From NCBI RefSeq assembly GCF_000566685.1, contig NZ_AZQN01000004.1:434001-498000 (forward strand): DNA of 64,000 bases. The letters run 5' to 3'. This DNA is from Dyadobacter tibetensis Y620-1 (GTDB lineage: Bacteria > Bacteroidota > Bacteroidia > Cytophagales > Spirosomataceae). Position numbers and translations under genes: made by a program. Positions 17,806-26,719 of this stretch are shown here, one piece after another (position 1 is the stretch's first letter; every line of letters begins with the position of its first letter). The notes beneath the pieces are model-generated. The model was given only the letters and a program-made list of their open reading frames with translations. It was not told the DNA's origin and made no database searches.

Positions 17806-20800
17806 ATGAGGAAGACTCTATTTTTGATGGCAGCCTGCATATTGCTGATTGCCAGCCTAGGATTCGGTCAGAACCGAACCATTACAGGAAAAGTCACGGA
17901 TTCGGACGGATCCATTTTACCCGGAGTGAGTATTTCTATTAAAAATACAACACGGGGTACGCTTACTGAGGCCAACGGAACCTACTCTTTGGAGGCCGAT
18001 CCCAACGCTACCTTGGTATTCAGTTTCATCGGTTTCTTGAACCAAGAGGTTCAGGTAGCAAATCGTTCTGTTATCAATGTCTCATTAGAAACAGACGTTA
18101 ATCAACTTCAAGAGGTAGTTGTTACCGCATTGGGAATAAAAAGAGATGCGCGGGCAGTGGGATATTCTGTTGCGCAGGTCGATGGCTCAGAACTCGTTCG
18201 CAAAAGCGAGGTCGACCCACTAAAATCCCTGCAGGGTAAAGTAGCAGGTGTAGATATCCGAACATCGCAGGGAACACCTGGAGCTGCGACTAAAATAAGC
18301 ATTCGGGGAAATACCTCTTTCTTCGGATCCAATGAGCCCTTAATCATTGTAGATGGTATTCCCTATAACAACCGACAGGTAACGACTTCCAGTCAGACTT
18401 CCGGTGGAGGAGCCTACTCCAATGGACTATCCAGTCTGGATCCTAACGATATAGCCTCGATGAACATCCTCAAGGGAGCTGCGGCTGCGGCCCTGTATGG
18501 CTCTCGGGCATCTAATGGGGCCATTATTATCACCACCAAGTCGGGAAGTTCTTCGCCCGGGCGAAAAGGAATGGAAGTTACCTATTCGGGTTCTTTTGCC
18601 GTAGAAAACATTGCTAACCTCCCGGATTATCAAAATACTTATGGCCCAGGATCCACCTTCAATTATGCCAATGCCAATGGCTCCTGGGGCCCGAGATTTT
18701 CATCTCTGGATAGCATACCCGTTTGGGGTAATTATTTATCTGCTTTCCCTGGATTATTTCCTGCAAGTGGAAAAATCGCCTATGAGGCCATACCCAATAA
18801 TGTGAAGGACCTTTTCAGAACAGGAAAAGTCTGGGATAATTCTGTGACTGTAAGCGGCGGGAACGAAAAATCCTCTGTCAGCGCCACCATGTCGTTTTTA
18901 AAACATAGTGGATATGTACCAAATTCAAACTTCGATAGAGGAAGCATAGGGCTCGGGGGGAACACCAAGCTCGATAATGGCCTTACCGTAGGAGGAAATT
19001 TCAGTTATTCCCACACCAATCAAAAGGGAAGTACATTTGGAGAAAATCAAGTTGAAGGCGCTTCATCTTCCTTCGCCAGAACCTTGTTCTTGGGAAGGAA
19101 CTGGAATATAGCCGGATTACCGTTCGAAGATGCCAATGGGTTTCCCGTGTCTACAAGCAATGCCCAGTACGACAACCCTTTATGGGCCTGGAAACATAAC
19201 GTAGTAGATACTAAAAATGACCGTGCAACAGGAAATATTAATTTATCCTACGATATCACAAGCTGGTTGAACACCAGTTATAGAATTGGAGTCAATACCT
19301 ATAGCATGTTCCGCCGGGAAGTTGTTGACCTCGGATCCAGAGGAGCGGGCGGTCTTGGCGTGGTAAAAGAGCAAAATTTCAATAACAAGGAAATAGAGTC
19401 TATTTTCTTGCTAAATTTCAATCCTGCCCCTATTGGCAAATTTGACCTGAAAGGTTTCTTAGGGCATAATGTTAACAGTCGTGACTGGAGGGATCAACTA
19501 ACGACTGGAAATCAGATTGTGGCTCCAGGAATCTATACGCTTACCAACACCAAAACACAGGTAGCAGAAGCATCTAGTTTTTACCAGAGAAGACTTTGGG
19601 GAATATTCGGAGAAGTGAGTCTGGGTTATGATGACATCGCCTATCTAACATTGACAGGGAGAAATGATTGGTCGTCGACCCTGCCTCGAAACAATAGAAG
19701 CTACTTCTACCCAAGTGCCTCCTTGGCAGTAAATGTTACCAAAGCCTTTAATATTCCCGAACAAACATTTTATGGGAAACTAAAAGCCAGTTGGTCGAAG
19801 GTTGGACGTGATGCCGATCCCTATTATCTTCAAAATACATATGCCATTAATACACCCTTCACCGGGACCAGCAGTGCCTCTATCTTCCCCACAGCGGCGA
19901 ATCCAAACCTGAAGCCGGAATTTACAACTGACCAGGAAGTAGGCGCGGAAATGTGGATATTGAAACGAAGAATTGGAATCGATCTAGCTTTATACAAGCG
20001 TATTTCCAAGAATCAAATCGCCCCAATTACCCTGCCTCGGTCCACAGGATTCGACGAAACGTATGAAAATTTTGGAGAAATTTCCAATAAGGGTATAGAG
20101 GTAGACCTTAAGTTGATTCCCATTCAAAGTAATGATTTTGAGTGGAATCTACATTTGATCTATACCAAAAACAAAAGTATAGTAGAAAAGCTGCAAGATG
20201 GTGTTGAGCAAATCCAACTGGCTGGTGTGCTAACCGACATCAGACCCGTTGCCATCGAAGGGGAACCATATGGAGCTTTATATGGAACAAAAAGTGCTAG
20301 AGATGAAGATGGAAATCTCCTGATTAATCCTACAACCGGCGAACTTATCCCGGCCTTGGAACCAGGCATCGTAGGCAATCCTAATCCGGATTATAAAATG
20401 GGATTTGCGACCGGGGTCAGCTATAAAGGTTTTTCTTTGAATGCGTTATTAGACTATACCAAAGGCGGAGACATGTACTCGGTGACCGTAACATCAATGA
20501 TGGGAAGAGGGGTTACCAAAGACACCGAAGATCGTGAGACCAGCTGGATAATTCCTGGTTATTATGGCGATGCCAACACGGGTTTACCGATTTTGGTCGA
20601 CGGCCAAAAGGTGGCCAATACCACTGCGGTCAGCACTAATAACCTCTATTTTGGGGAAACTTTCGCCATTAATTCCGCCACCGAATGGAATATCTACGAT
20701 GCTACCGTATGGACGCTGCGGGAGATAGCGCTGGGATACGAAATACCTAAAAAATTCCTGACCAAATTACCCTTTGGCAGTGCCAATATATCGGTGAGCG

Positions 20801-20955
20801 GGCGTAATTTATGGTACCTGGCACCTAACATGCCCAAGCATACCAACTTCAATCCTGAGTCGGCGAGTTTCGGATCTACCAACATTTCTGGAATAGAATT
20901 GTCGGCTGCACCAACGACCAGACGATTTGGTGTCAACTTGCGTGTTTCATTCTAA
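17806..20955 (+). CDS. SusC/RagA-family TonB-dependent outer-membrane transporter (second copy)
   Basis: 1049 aa with the same order as the first: signal peptide to FGQ (about residue 22), carboxypeptidase-regulatory-like domain (VTDSDGSILPGVSISIKNTT), QEVVVTALG near 104, plug (TPGAATKISIRGNTSFFG, LIIVDGIPY, AALYGSRASNGAIIITTK) and a barrel ending NLRVSF. The N-terminal domain is paralogous to the first SusC but the barrel is divergent, implying a different ligand. A terminator and 82 bp separate it from the first pair, so it probably has its own promoter; I see no clean -33/-7 match there. Followed by its susD after 25 bp. Confidence 0.95.
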   Translation: MRKTLFLMAACILLIASLGFGQNRTITGKVTDSDGSILPGVSISIKNTTRGTLTEANGTYSLEADPNATLVFSFIGFLNQEVQVANRSVINVSLETDVNQLQEVVVTALGIKRDARAVGYSVAQVDGSELVRKSEVDPLKSLQGKVAGVDIRTSQGTPGAATKISIRGNTSFFGSNEPLIIVDGIPYNNRQVTTSSQTSGGGAYSNGLSSLDPNDIASMNILKGAAAAALYGSRASNGAIIITTKSGSSSPGRKGMEVTYSGSFAVENIANLPDYQNTYGPGSTFNYANANGSWGPRFSSLDSIPVWGNYLSAFPGLFPASGKIAYEAIPNNVKDLFRTGKVWDNSVTVSGGNEKSSVSATMSFLKHSGYVPNSNFDRGSIGLGGNTKLDNGLTVGGNFSYSHTNQKGSTFGENQVEGASSSFARTLFLGRNWNIAGLPFEDANGFPVSTSNAQYDNPLWAWKHNVVDTKNDRATGNINLSYDITSWLNTSYRIGVNTYSMFRREVVDLGSRGAGGLGVVKEQNFNNKEIESIFLLNFNPAPIGKFDLKGFLGHNVNSRDWRDQLTTGNQIVAPGIYTLTNTKTQVAEASSFYQRRLWGIFGEVSLGYDDIAYLTLTGRNDWSSTLPRNNRSYFYPSASLAVNVTKAFNIPEQTFYGKLKASWSKVGRDADPYYLQNTYAINTPFTGTSSASIFPTAANPNLKPEFTTDQEVGAEMWILKRRIGIDLALYKRISKNQIAPITLPRSTGFDETYENFGEISNKGIEVDLKLIPIQSNDFEWNLHLIYTKNKSIVEKLQDGVEQIQLAGVLTDIRPVAIEGEPYGALYGTKSARDEDGNLLINPTTGELIPALEPGIVGNPNPDYKMGFATGVSYKGFSLNALLDYTKGGDMYSVTVTSMMGRGVTKDTEDRETSWIIPGYYGDANTGLPILVDGQKVANTTAVSTNNLYFGETFAINSATEWNIYDATVWTLREIALGYEIPKKFLTKLPFGSANISVSGRNLWYLAPNMPKHTNFNPESASFGSTNISGIELSAAPTTRRFGVNLRVSF

Positions 20956-20980
20956 TTTACCATCTAAGCTTGAACAAAAC

Positions 20981-22699
20981 ATGAAAAATTCAATCATATA
21001 CCTTATGGCTGTGTTGTTTGTTTTGTCGGGATGTACCGAAAATTTTCTCGACATCAATACCGACCCGAACAGCCCTACCGATATATCAGTTAGTCAATTA
21101 CTGCCTAGTGCCGAACGGGGCCTTGCCGCTGTCATAGGCCATACCAACGACGCCAGGGGTGCCCGGGGCATCACGACTGTTTTGTCAGTATATATGCACC
21201 AAACGGTGGTACGGGAAACACCTGATCAATATGGTGCAACAGGATCCGAATTTAATATTAACGGATCCTGGAGGGGAATGTATAGCCCCCAGTCTTCCCA
21301 ATCCTCCCCGGATTATGTGGGCTGTCTGCAAAACGCAGAAATCCTGATAGCAAAAGCGGAAGAAGCAGGAAACCTACGTTATGCCGGAATTGGCAAAATC
21401 ATAAAAGCTTATGCCTTTAGCTTGCTGGTAGATCTCTACGGAAATGTGCCTTACTCAGAAGCTAATAAGTTTGCCACAGAAGGAATAAAATATCCCAAAT
21501 TCGATAATGGTGAAGATATTTATCCTTCTTTGATCGCCTTGTTGGATGCAGGAATTGCTGATATTACCAATACCTCAGCCGCTAATGTTCTCGTACCAAG
21601 CACCAACGACTTATTTTATGCGGGTAGTATGGCCAAATGGGAAAAGGCCGCCAATACTATCAAATTAAAGCTATATAATCAGATACGACTCACAAGAGAT
21701 GTTTCTACAGAAGTAAAAGCCTTGCTGGCTTCGGGTAAATTGATTGCCTCCACAGCCGATGGACTCATGTTTAATTATGGAACCAGTCTGTCTCCCGAAG
21801 ACAGAAATCCAGCCTATTCTGATTATCCGGCTGGTCAAAAGGGCAATTATATTAGTCCCTGGTTCTATGGAGCTATGAAAGGATATAATAACACCGTATT
21901 TACCGGAATAGAGGATCCTCGCATCCCCTATTATTTTTATAAACAATTGAAGCCCACTGAAAAATCTCAAAATACGGCTGAGTATCGTGACGGTGGATTC
22001 CTATCCATCTATTTTGGATCGGTAGGTCGTAACCGCGACTGGTCACAGGATGCCAGTATGACTCTTATGGGCGTATACCCGGCCGGAGGAAAATACGACG
22101 ATGGGGGAGCGGCGAAAATCGGTGCAACTTCCGGAACAGGGGCAGCCCCCCTTCGCCTGTTAACTTATGCAGATCGCCTTTTTATCGAGGCCGAACTCAT
22201 TAATGTTGGTCTGGCTACTGGGGACGAGGCGGCAGTATTCAATAAGGCTGTTCTGGAGTCCATTAAGCTTGTGGATTATGTGTCGGGCAAGGCAGCGCCA
22301 ACCGCTCCTAAACTCGAGGGAACGGAAGCCTCTACCACTTTCCTTGCTAAAATTGCAGCAGCTTTCGAAGCCGCTACTAAAGCAAAACGTCTGGAGATGA
22401 TTATGACCCAAAAGTGGATATCAAGCTTTGGATTCAGCGTGGATCAATATACCGATTACCGCCGAACAGGATACCCGGTGCTGTTCAATCCGAATAATCC
22501 CGACATGGCTCCGAATGGCTTCGTTCAACCTCCCATTAACGGTAATTTTGAAACACCAGGAGCCCAGCCGCCCGTACCCGTACAACTGTCACGAGACTAT
22601 CCACGCTCTTTACCCTGGCCTAACGATGAGCTCAGGGTAAATCCTTCAGCGCCAGCTCAAAAGGCTCCTTCTACTTATAAAGTATTTTGGGATAAGTAA
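20981..22699 (+). CDS. SusD/RagB-family outer-membrane lipoprotein (second copy)
   Basis: 572 aa from the ATG at 20981; an upstream TTG (20927) overlaps susC and would bury the signal peptide. Lipobox LSGCT, then NFLDINTDPNSPTDIS, the standard start of SusD-like_2 proteins. The helical core is visible (GIGKIIKAYAFSLLVDLYGN, VPYSEANKF, LLTYADRLFIEAELINVGL), and near the C-terminus AKRLEMIMTQKWISSFG. About 100 residues longer than the first SusD. Partner of the preceding SusC. Confidence 0.93.
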   Translation: MKNSIIYLMAVLFVLSGCTENFLDINTDPNSPTDISVSQLLPSAERGLAAVIGHTNDARGARGITTVLSVYMHQTVVRETPDQYGATGSEFNINGSWRGMYSPQSSQSSPDYVGCLQNAEILIAKAEEAGNLRYAGIGKIIKAYAFSLLVDLYGNVPYSEANKFATEGIKYPKFDNGEDIYPSLIALLDAGIADITNTSAANVLVPSTNDLFYAGSMAKWEKAANTIKLKLYNQIRLTRDVSTEVKALLASGKLIASTADGLMFNYGTSLSPEDRNPAYSDYPAGQKGNYISPWFYGAMKGYNNTVFTGIEDPRIPYYFYKQLKPTEKSQNTAEYRDGGFLSIYFGSVGRNRDWSQDASMTLMGVYPAGGKYDDGGAAKIGATSGTGAAPLRLLTYADRLFIEAELINVGLATGDEAAVFNKAVLESIKLVDYVSGKAAPTAPKLEGTEASTTFLAKIAAAFEAATKAKRLEMIMTQKWISSFGFSVDQYTDYRRTGYPVLFNPNNPDMAPNGFVQPPINGNFETPGAQPPVPVQLSRDYPRSLPWPNDELRVNPSAPAQKAPSTYKVFWDK

Positions 22700-22724
22700 T
22701 CACCACTCATTTGAATTTAGACAT

Positions 22725-23576
22725 ATGAAAAAGATATTAATATATTTTCCAATATTAGCAATTCTGGCTATAGGCATCAGTTCTTGTAACGATGACGGAA
22801 AAGGCAATATACCCGACCTCGCCAGAGTGCCTATACCTTTGCTTACTCAGGCAGATAATTCCGATGTCCTTATTCAGGAACCTGCAGAGTTTAAGGGGAA
22901 GTTCTCAGTCGACCTATTATTCCCCGATGACACCCCACCCAAATCTATTGATGTGGTGATAACCAAAAACGGGGATTATAAAAATATCAAGGTTCTACAG
23001 GCCGATGTTACTTCGCTGCCTATTTCCATTGACCTTGATGCAGCAAAGATTGCCACAGCCTTTGGAATAAACGTTGCCGATATTGTGCCTGGCGACTATT
23101 TTGAAGTGGGAGCAACCATCTATACCCAGGAGGGTGCGGTGGTTCCTGCTTTTTCAGAATTAGGGAATCAGTTTTCAGCAGATATTTCAAATTTCCCGGG
23201 ATCAAACCTGAAGTTAAAATATCCGGTTGTATGCCCCTTGGATTTAGACAATTTTGTCGGTGAATTCACCATCGACGATCCCAACTTCTGGGAAGCCTCT
23301 TATCCCGTAACCGTCACCAGGGAAGGTGATAACGTACTGGTGATCAAAGGTTTTGTAGAAGACCCAGATGCGGTAATAAAGATCACAATTGACCCCAAAA
23401 CCACCAAGGTCGCCGTAGCTAAGCAGGTATTTGCCGCTTCATTTGTAGGATATACTAACGGGGCAGTTCAAGGAACGGGTGAGATTAATGCCTGTAACAA
23501 CAGCATTTCGCTAAATTTGACCTATACAGTAGACCAGGGGAGCTTTGGAACCTATGGCCTTACCATTGTAAAGTAA
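22725..23576 (+). CDS. Surface-type lipoprotein of unknown function in SusCD operon
   Basis: 283 aa. Signal peptide with lipobox ISSCN; NDDGK after the Cys fits a surface export signal. The rest is beta-rich, with a middle region (about 50-150) and a C-terminal region (about 165-283, VCPLDLDNFVGEFTIDD, then ISLNLTYTVDQGSFGTYGL) resembling the small beta domains of lipoproteins that accompany SusCD in Bacteroidota. It follows susD by 25 bp and ends at a terminator, so it is the third gene of this unit and probably an accessory ligand-binding or surface protein. I recognise no enzyme motif. Confidence 0.75.
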   Translation: MKKILIYFPILAILAIGISSCNDDGKGNIPDLARVPIPLLTQADNSDVLIQEPAEFKGKFSVDLLFPDDTPPKSIDVVITKNGDYKNIKVLQADVTSLPISIDLDAAKIATAFGINVADIVPGDYFEVGATIYTQEGAVVPAFSELGNQFSADISNFPGSNLKLKYPVVCPLDLDNFVGEFTIDDPNFWEASYPVTVTREGDNVLVIKGFVEDPDAVIKITIDPKTTKVAVAKQVFAASFVGYTNGAVQGTGEINACNNSISLNLTYTVDQGSFGTYGLTIVK

Positions 23577-23593
23577 AGTAGTCAGGATTCTTT

Positions 23594-23625
23594 AAAAGGC
23601 CTCCCACCCCTATGGGAGGCCTTTT
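23594..23625 (+). terminator. Rho-independent terminator of second susCD operon
   Basis: A 12-bp stem (23595-23606 with 23613-23624) with a six-base loop and T-run. Confidence 0.9.
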
Positions 23626-23714
23626 TCCGTCCTTCTTAGAAGGAAATCTAAGTTTTTTTGATCATATTGTCCTTTTAAACAAAAGAGCCATTACCAAATG
23701 GAGCCTTTTGTCCT

Positions 23715-23722
23715 TAAATTTG
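23715..23722 (+). promoter_or_regulatory. Candidate -7 element for the aminotransferase gene
   Basis: TAAATTTG fits TAnnTTTG, 23 bp before the start codon. The -33 region has only TTA at the right distance, so confidence is limited. Confidence 0.4.
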
Positions 23723-23745
23723 TACTAGGATTAGCGCAGTAATAT

Positions 23746-24990
23746 ATGAACTTCCAGAAAAGCAACCGGCTGAATAACCTTCGATATGAAATTAGAGGGG
23801 CTACTTATGAAAAAGCCCTGGAACTTGAGAGCCAAGGCTACAAGATCCATAACTTAAATATTGGAAATCCCGCCCCTTTCGGCTTCGACTCACCCGACGA
23901 GATCGTTCATGACATCATCATGAACCTTCGGAATGCCCAGGGATACTCCGATTCCCGCGGACTTTTTGCGGCAAGGAAAGCCATTATGCATTACACGCAG
24001 ACCATTGGCATTCCTGACGTAGAAATTGGTGATATATTTGTAGGGAACGGGGTAAGTGAACTAATCCTACTTTCCATGCAGGCATTGCTCAATCCGGGCG
24101 ATGAAATATTGGTCCCCTCCCCTGACTATCCCCTTTGGACTGCGAGCATTGCCCTTAGTGGAGGCACCCCCGTTCATTACGTTTGTGATGAAGCCGCCGA
24201 ATGGAATCCCGATCTGGCAGATATGGAACGGAAGATCACGCCTAAAACAAAAGGAATTGTATTGATCAACCCCAATAACCCTACGGGAGCCGTTTATAAT
24301 AAGGATATTTTACAGGGCATTGCACGACTGGCAGAAGAGCATGGCCTCATCATATTTTCGGATGAAATCTATGATAAAATTCTTTTTGATGATGCCGTCC
24401 ACTACCCCATGGGTACCCTGGTTCATGATACGCTTTGCGTAACTTATGGAGGTCTTAGTAAAAATTATCGTTCAGCTGGCTTTAGAGGAGGCTGGATGAT
24501 TATGAGCGGAGCCAAGCAAAAGGCAAAATCGTATATGGAGGGAATTTTATTGCTGGCGAGCATGAGGCTCTGTGCGAATGTACCCACCCAGTATGCCATT
24601 CAGACTGCATTAGGTGGTTATCAAAGTATTAACGAATTGGTGGCACCTGGCGGTAGGATATATAAACAGATGAATCTGATTTACGATCGTTTGACCGCAA
24701 TTCCCGGTATCAGTTGCGTTAAGCCTAAAGGCTCTCTTTATGTATTTCCTAAAATTGATTTGAAAAAATTTGGGTTGGAAAACGATGAAAAATTCGTTTA
24801 TGACCTGCTTAGCGAGCAAAAGGTACTGGTTGTTGCGGGTACCGGCTTTAATTATATTTCTAACGACCATTTCCGTATTGTCACGCTTCCTACTATTGAC
24901 GAATTAAATCAGGCAATGGATAAGCTCCAGTATTTCCTGGAAAATCGGAGGGTACTTTCCAGTAAAACTATTGAGGAAATTCTAGCCTAA
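23746..24990 (+). CDS. Class I/II aminotransferase, AlaA-like (alanine transaminase)
   Basis: 414 aa, fold-type I PLP enzyme. Visible landmarks: NIGNPAPFGF (39-48), the cofactor-binding INPNNPTGAVY (174-184), SDEIYDK (205-211) and the Schiff-base lysine Lys239 in GGLSKNYRSAGFRGGW. Overall similarity is to the AlaA/YfbQ group, which makes alanine from pyruvate and glutamate in the cytoplasm. Aspartate aminotransferase-like specificity cannot be excluded. The next gene begins 10 bp after the stop, so the two are probably co-transcribed. Confidence 0.85.
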   Translation: MNFQKSNRLNNLRYEIRGATYEKALELESQGYKIHNLNIGNPAPFGFDSPDEIVHDIIMNLRNAQGYSDSRGLFAARKAIMHYTQTIGIPDVEIGDIFVGNGVSELILLSMQALLNPGDEILVPSPDYPLWTASIALSGGTPVHYVCDEAAEWNPDLADMERKITPKTKGIVLINPNNPTGAVYNKDILQGIARLAEEHGLIIFSDEIYDKILFDDAVHYPMGTLVHDTLCVTYGGLSKNYRSAGFRGGWMIMSGAKQKAKSYMEGILLLASMRLCANVPTQYAIQTALGGYQSINELVAPGGRIYKQMNLIYDRLTAIPGISCVKPKGSLYVFPKIDLKKFGLENDEKFVYDLLSEQKVLVVAGTGFNYISNDHFRIVTLPTIDELNQAMDKLQYFLENRRVLSSKTIEEILA

Positions 24991-25000
24991 TCTTGCACAC

Positions 25001-25822
25001 GTGATCAGTAATTCTCCCTCCAAAGTATTGGTATTACCTGCAACGGAACGAAAAAGACAAAGACTCTTTCTGGTTCTCTGTGGGGTATTTCTTACCAATG
25101 CTCTAATTGCCGAAATTGTAGGAGGAAAAATTTTTTCCGTCGAAGCATTACTCGGACTAGCCCCATTGCAGATACCAATTGCAGGTCAGAAGATGGACTT
25201 CAATATGACCGCAGGTGTGGTAAACTGGCCCATTGTTTTTATTACTTCGGATATTATTAATGAGTATTTTGGTAAGAAGGGGGTGAAGCGAATTTCCTAT
25301 CTTACGGCCGTATTCATCGTATATACTTTTATTACGATATATATAGCCACTACCCTTCCCCCAGCCCAGTTCTGGCTTGATCTTAATGGAACGGATAGCC
25401 AGGGAAATTTTTTTAACATAAACGATGCATTTGCGAAGATTTTCAATCAAGGATTAGGTATTATGGCTGGCTCTATTATCGCATTCCTATTGGGGCAGCT
25501 CTTAGATGTTTATGTATTTTCGTGGCTGAGAAAAAAGACAGGAGGTCGTTTCATATGGTTAAGGGCAACAGGTTCTACGCTTTTCTCTCAACTTTTCGAC
25601 AGCTTCGTAGTCATCGGAATTGCCTTTTATGTCTTCGGTAATTGGGATCTGAAGCTTGTCTTTTCTGTCGGGAGTATTAATTATCTTTACAAGGGAATCA
25701 TTGCCATATTAATGACCCCTCTACTATATATCGCACATCATTATATTGATCGGTACCTGGGAAAAGAATATGCCGAAGAACTCATGGAGGATGCTGTAAG
25801 ATCCGACGAAGCCTCTTATTGA
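25001..25822 (+). CDS. Queuosine precursor transporter, YhhQ/QPTR family
   Basis: 273 aa with six to seven hydrophobic helices (around 20-45, 70-90, 95-120, 150-175, 190-215, 225-250). VNWPIVFITSDIINEYFGKK and the later GSTLFSQLFDSFVVIGIAF are characteristic of the YhhQ/QPTR family, which imports preQ0/preQ1 for queuosine tRNA modification. The start is GTG at 25001; no ATG occurs before the first helix. The link to the upstream aminotransferase seems to be position only. Confidence 0.88.
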   Translation: MISNSPSKVLVLPATERKRQRLFLVLCGVFLTNALIAEIVGGKIFSVEALLGLAPLQIPIAGQKMDFNMTAGVVNWPIVFITSDIINEYFGKKGVKRISYLTAVFIVYTFITIYIATTLPPAQFWLDLNGTDSQGNFFNINDAFAKIFNQGLGIMAGSIIAFLLGQLLDVYVFSWLRKKTGGRFIWLRATGSTLFSQLFDSFVVIGIAFYVFGNWDLKLVFSVGSINYLYKGIIAILMTPLLYIAHHYIDRYLGKEYAEELMEDAVRSDEASY

Positions 25823-25960
25823 ATTACAGAGCCATTGATCGACTAATAAAAATTTCAACGGGAGGACAGCATCGAAATATCCTGCCCCCCCGTCGTTTCA
25901 TTCTTCCTCGTAGTAATGATAGGATAGACCTTCCCTAGCCAATACTAATTTAACAAAATG

Positions 25961-26719
25961 CTATTTGCCTAAGCCTCTTCGGAGATTATCTATGATGACT
26001 GCCGTTGCCATGCCTACATTCAATGACTCCGCTTCTCCAAAACGAGGTATTGTGATGCGATGACTAATGAAGCGGCTAACCCCTTCGCCAATACCATTCG
26101 ATTCATTTCCCATAACAATAAATCCTCCCTCACCGGGAAAGTCGAATCGATGCAAGGAATCTCCACCTAGAAATGCTCCGGCTATGAAAGTTGATTCAGG
26201 TTGTTGCATAAAATACTCCTCCAGATTGGTATAATAAGGCTGCACACGGGTAAATGATCCTTTGCTGGCAGCTATTACCTTAGGATTGTACCAGTCGGTA
26301 GTATCCTTTGAACAAATGATCTTGCTGATACCATACCAATCGGCAATACGGATGATAGCACCTAGGTTGCCAGGATCACGAATATCATCCAAGGCCAACA
26401 AATATTCACCGGATTCTCGCTCTAATGGCATGTTATTTTTCAACTTTGCCACAGCAAGGCAAGAGTCATTGGTTTGAAAAGTACCCACCCCTTCCAGATC
26501 CTTCTGACTCACGCTTTCGAGAGGAGCAGTATGTCCTGATAAAATTGTTGCGTATTTTTGTCGGAATTCATCAGTCACCAGCACGAATTCTATTTCGTAA
26601 TCTGACTGAATCAGCTCTATCACGCTTTTTGCTCCTTCCACGGTAAAAGCGGAATAGGCCTGTCTGAACTTCTTATTTTTCAGGGCGTTGATATATTTAA
26701 TACGATTTTTAGACAGCAT
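25961..26719 (-). CDS. SpoU/TrmH-class RNA 2'-O-methyltransferase
   Basis: 252 aa. N-terminal substrate-binding domain (about 1-95, RQAYSAFTVEGAKSV) and C-terminal SPOUT knot with the three family motifs: DDIRDPGNLGAIIRIADW (about 110-127), IVMGNESNGIG (about 200-210) and ITIPRFGEAESLNVGMA (about 219-235). It methylates a ribose 2'-OH in tRNA or rRNA with AdoMet; the exact site is unknown. The ATG at 26717-26719 shares one base with the TTG start of the divergent TamL-like gene, so its promoter must lie inside that gene. Confidence 0.9.
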   Translation of the reverse strand: MLSKNRIKYINALKNKKFRQAYSAFTVEGAKSVIELIQSDYEIEFVLVTDEFRQKYATILSGHTAPLESVSQKDLEGVGTFQTNDSCLAVAKLKNNMPLERESGEYLLALDDIRDPGNLGAIIRIADWYGISKIICSKDTTDWYNPKVIAASKGSFTRVQPYYTNLEEYFMQQPESTFIAGAFLGGDSLHRFDFPGEGGFIVMGNESNGIGEGVSRFISHRITIPRFGEAESLNVGMATAVIIDNLRRGLGK

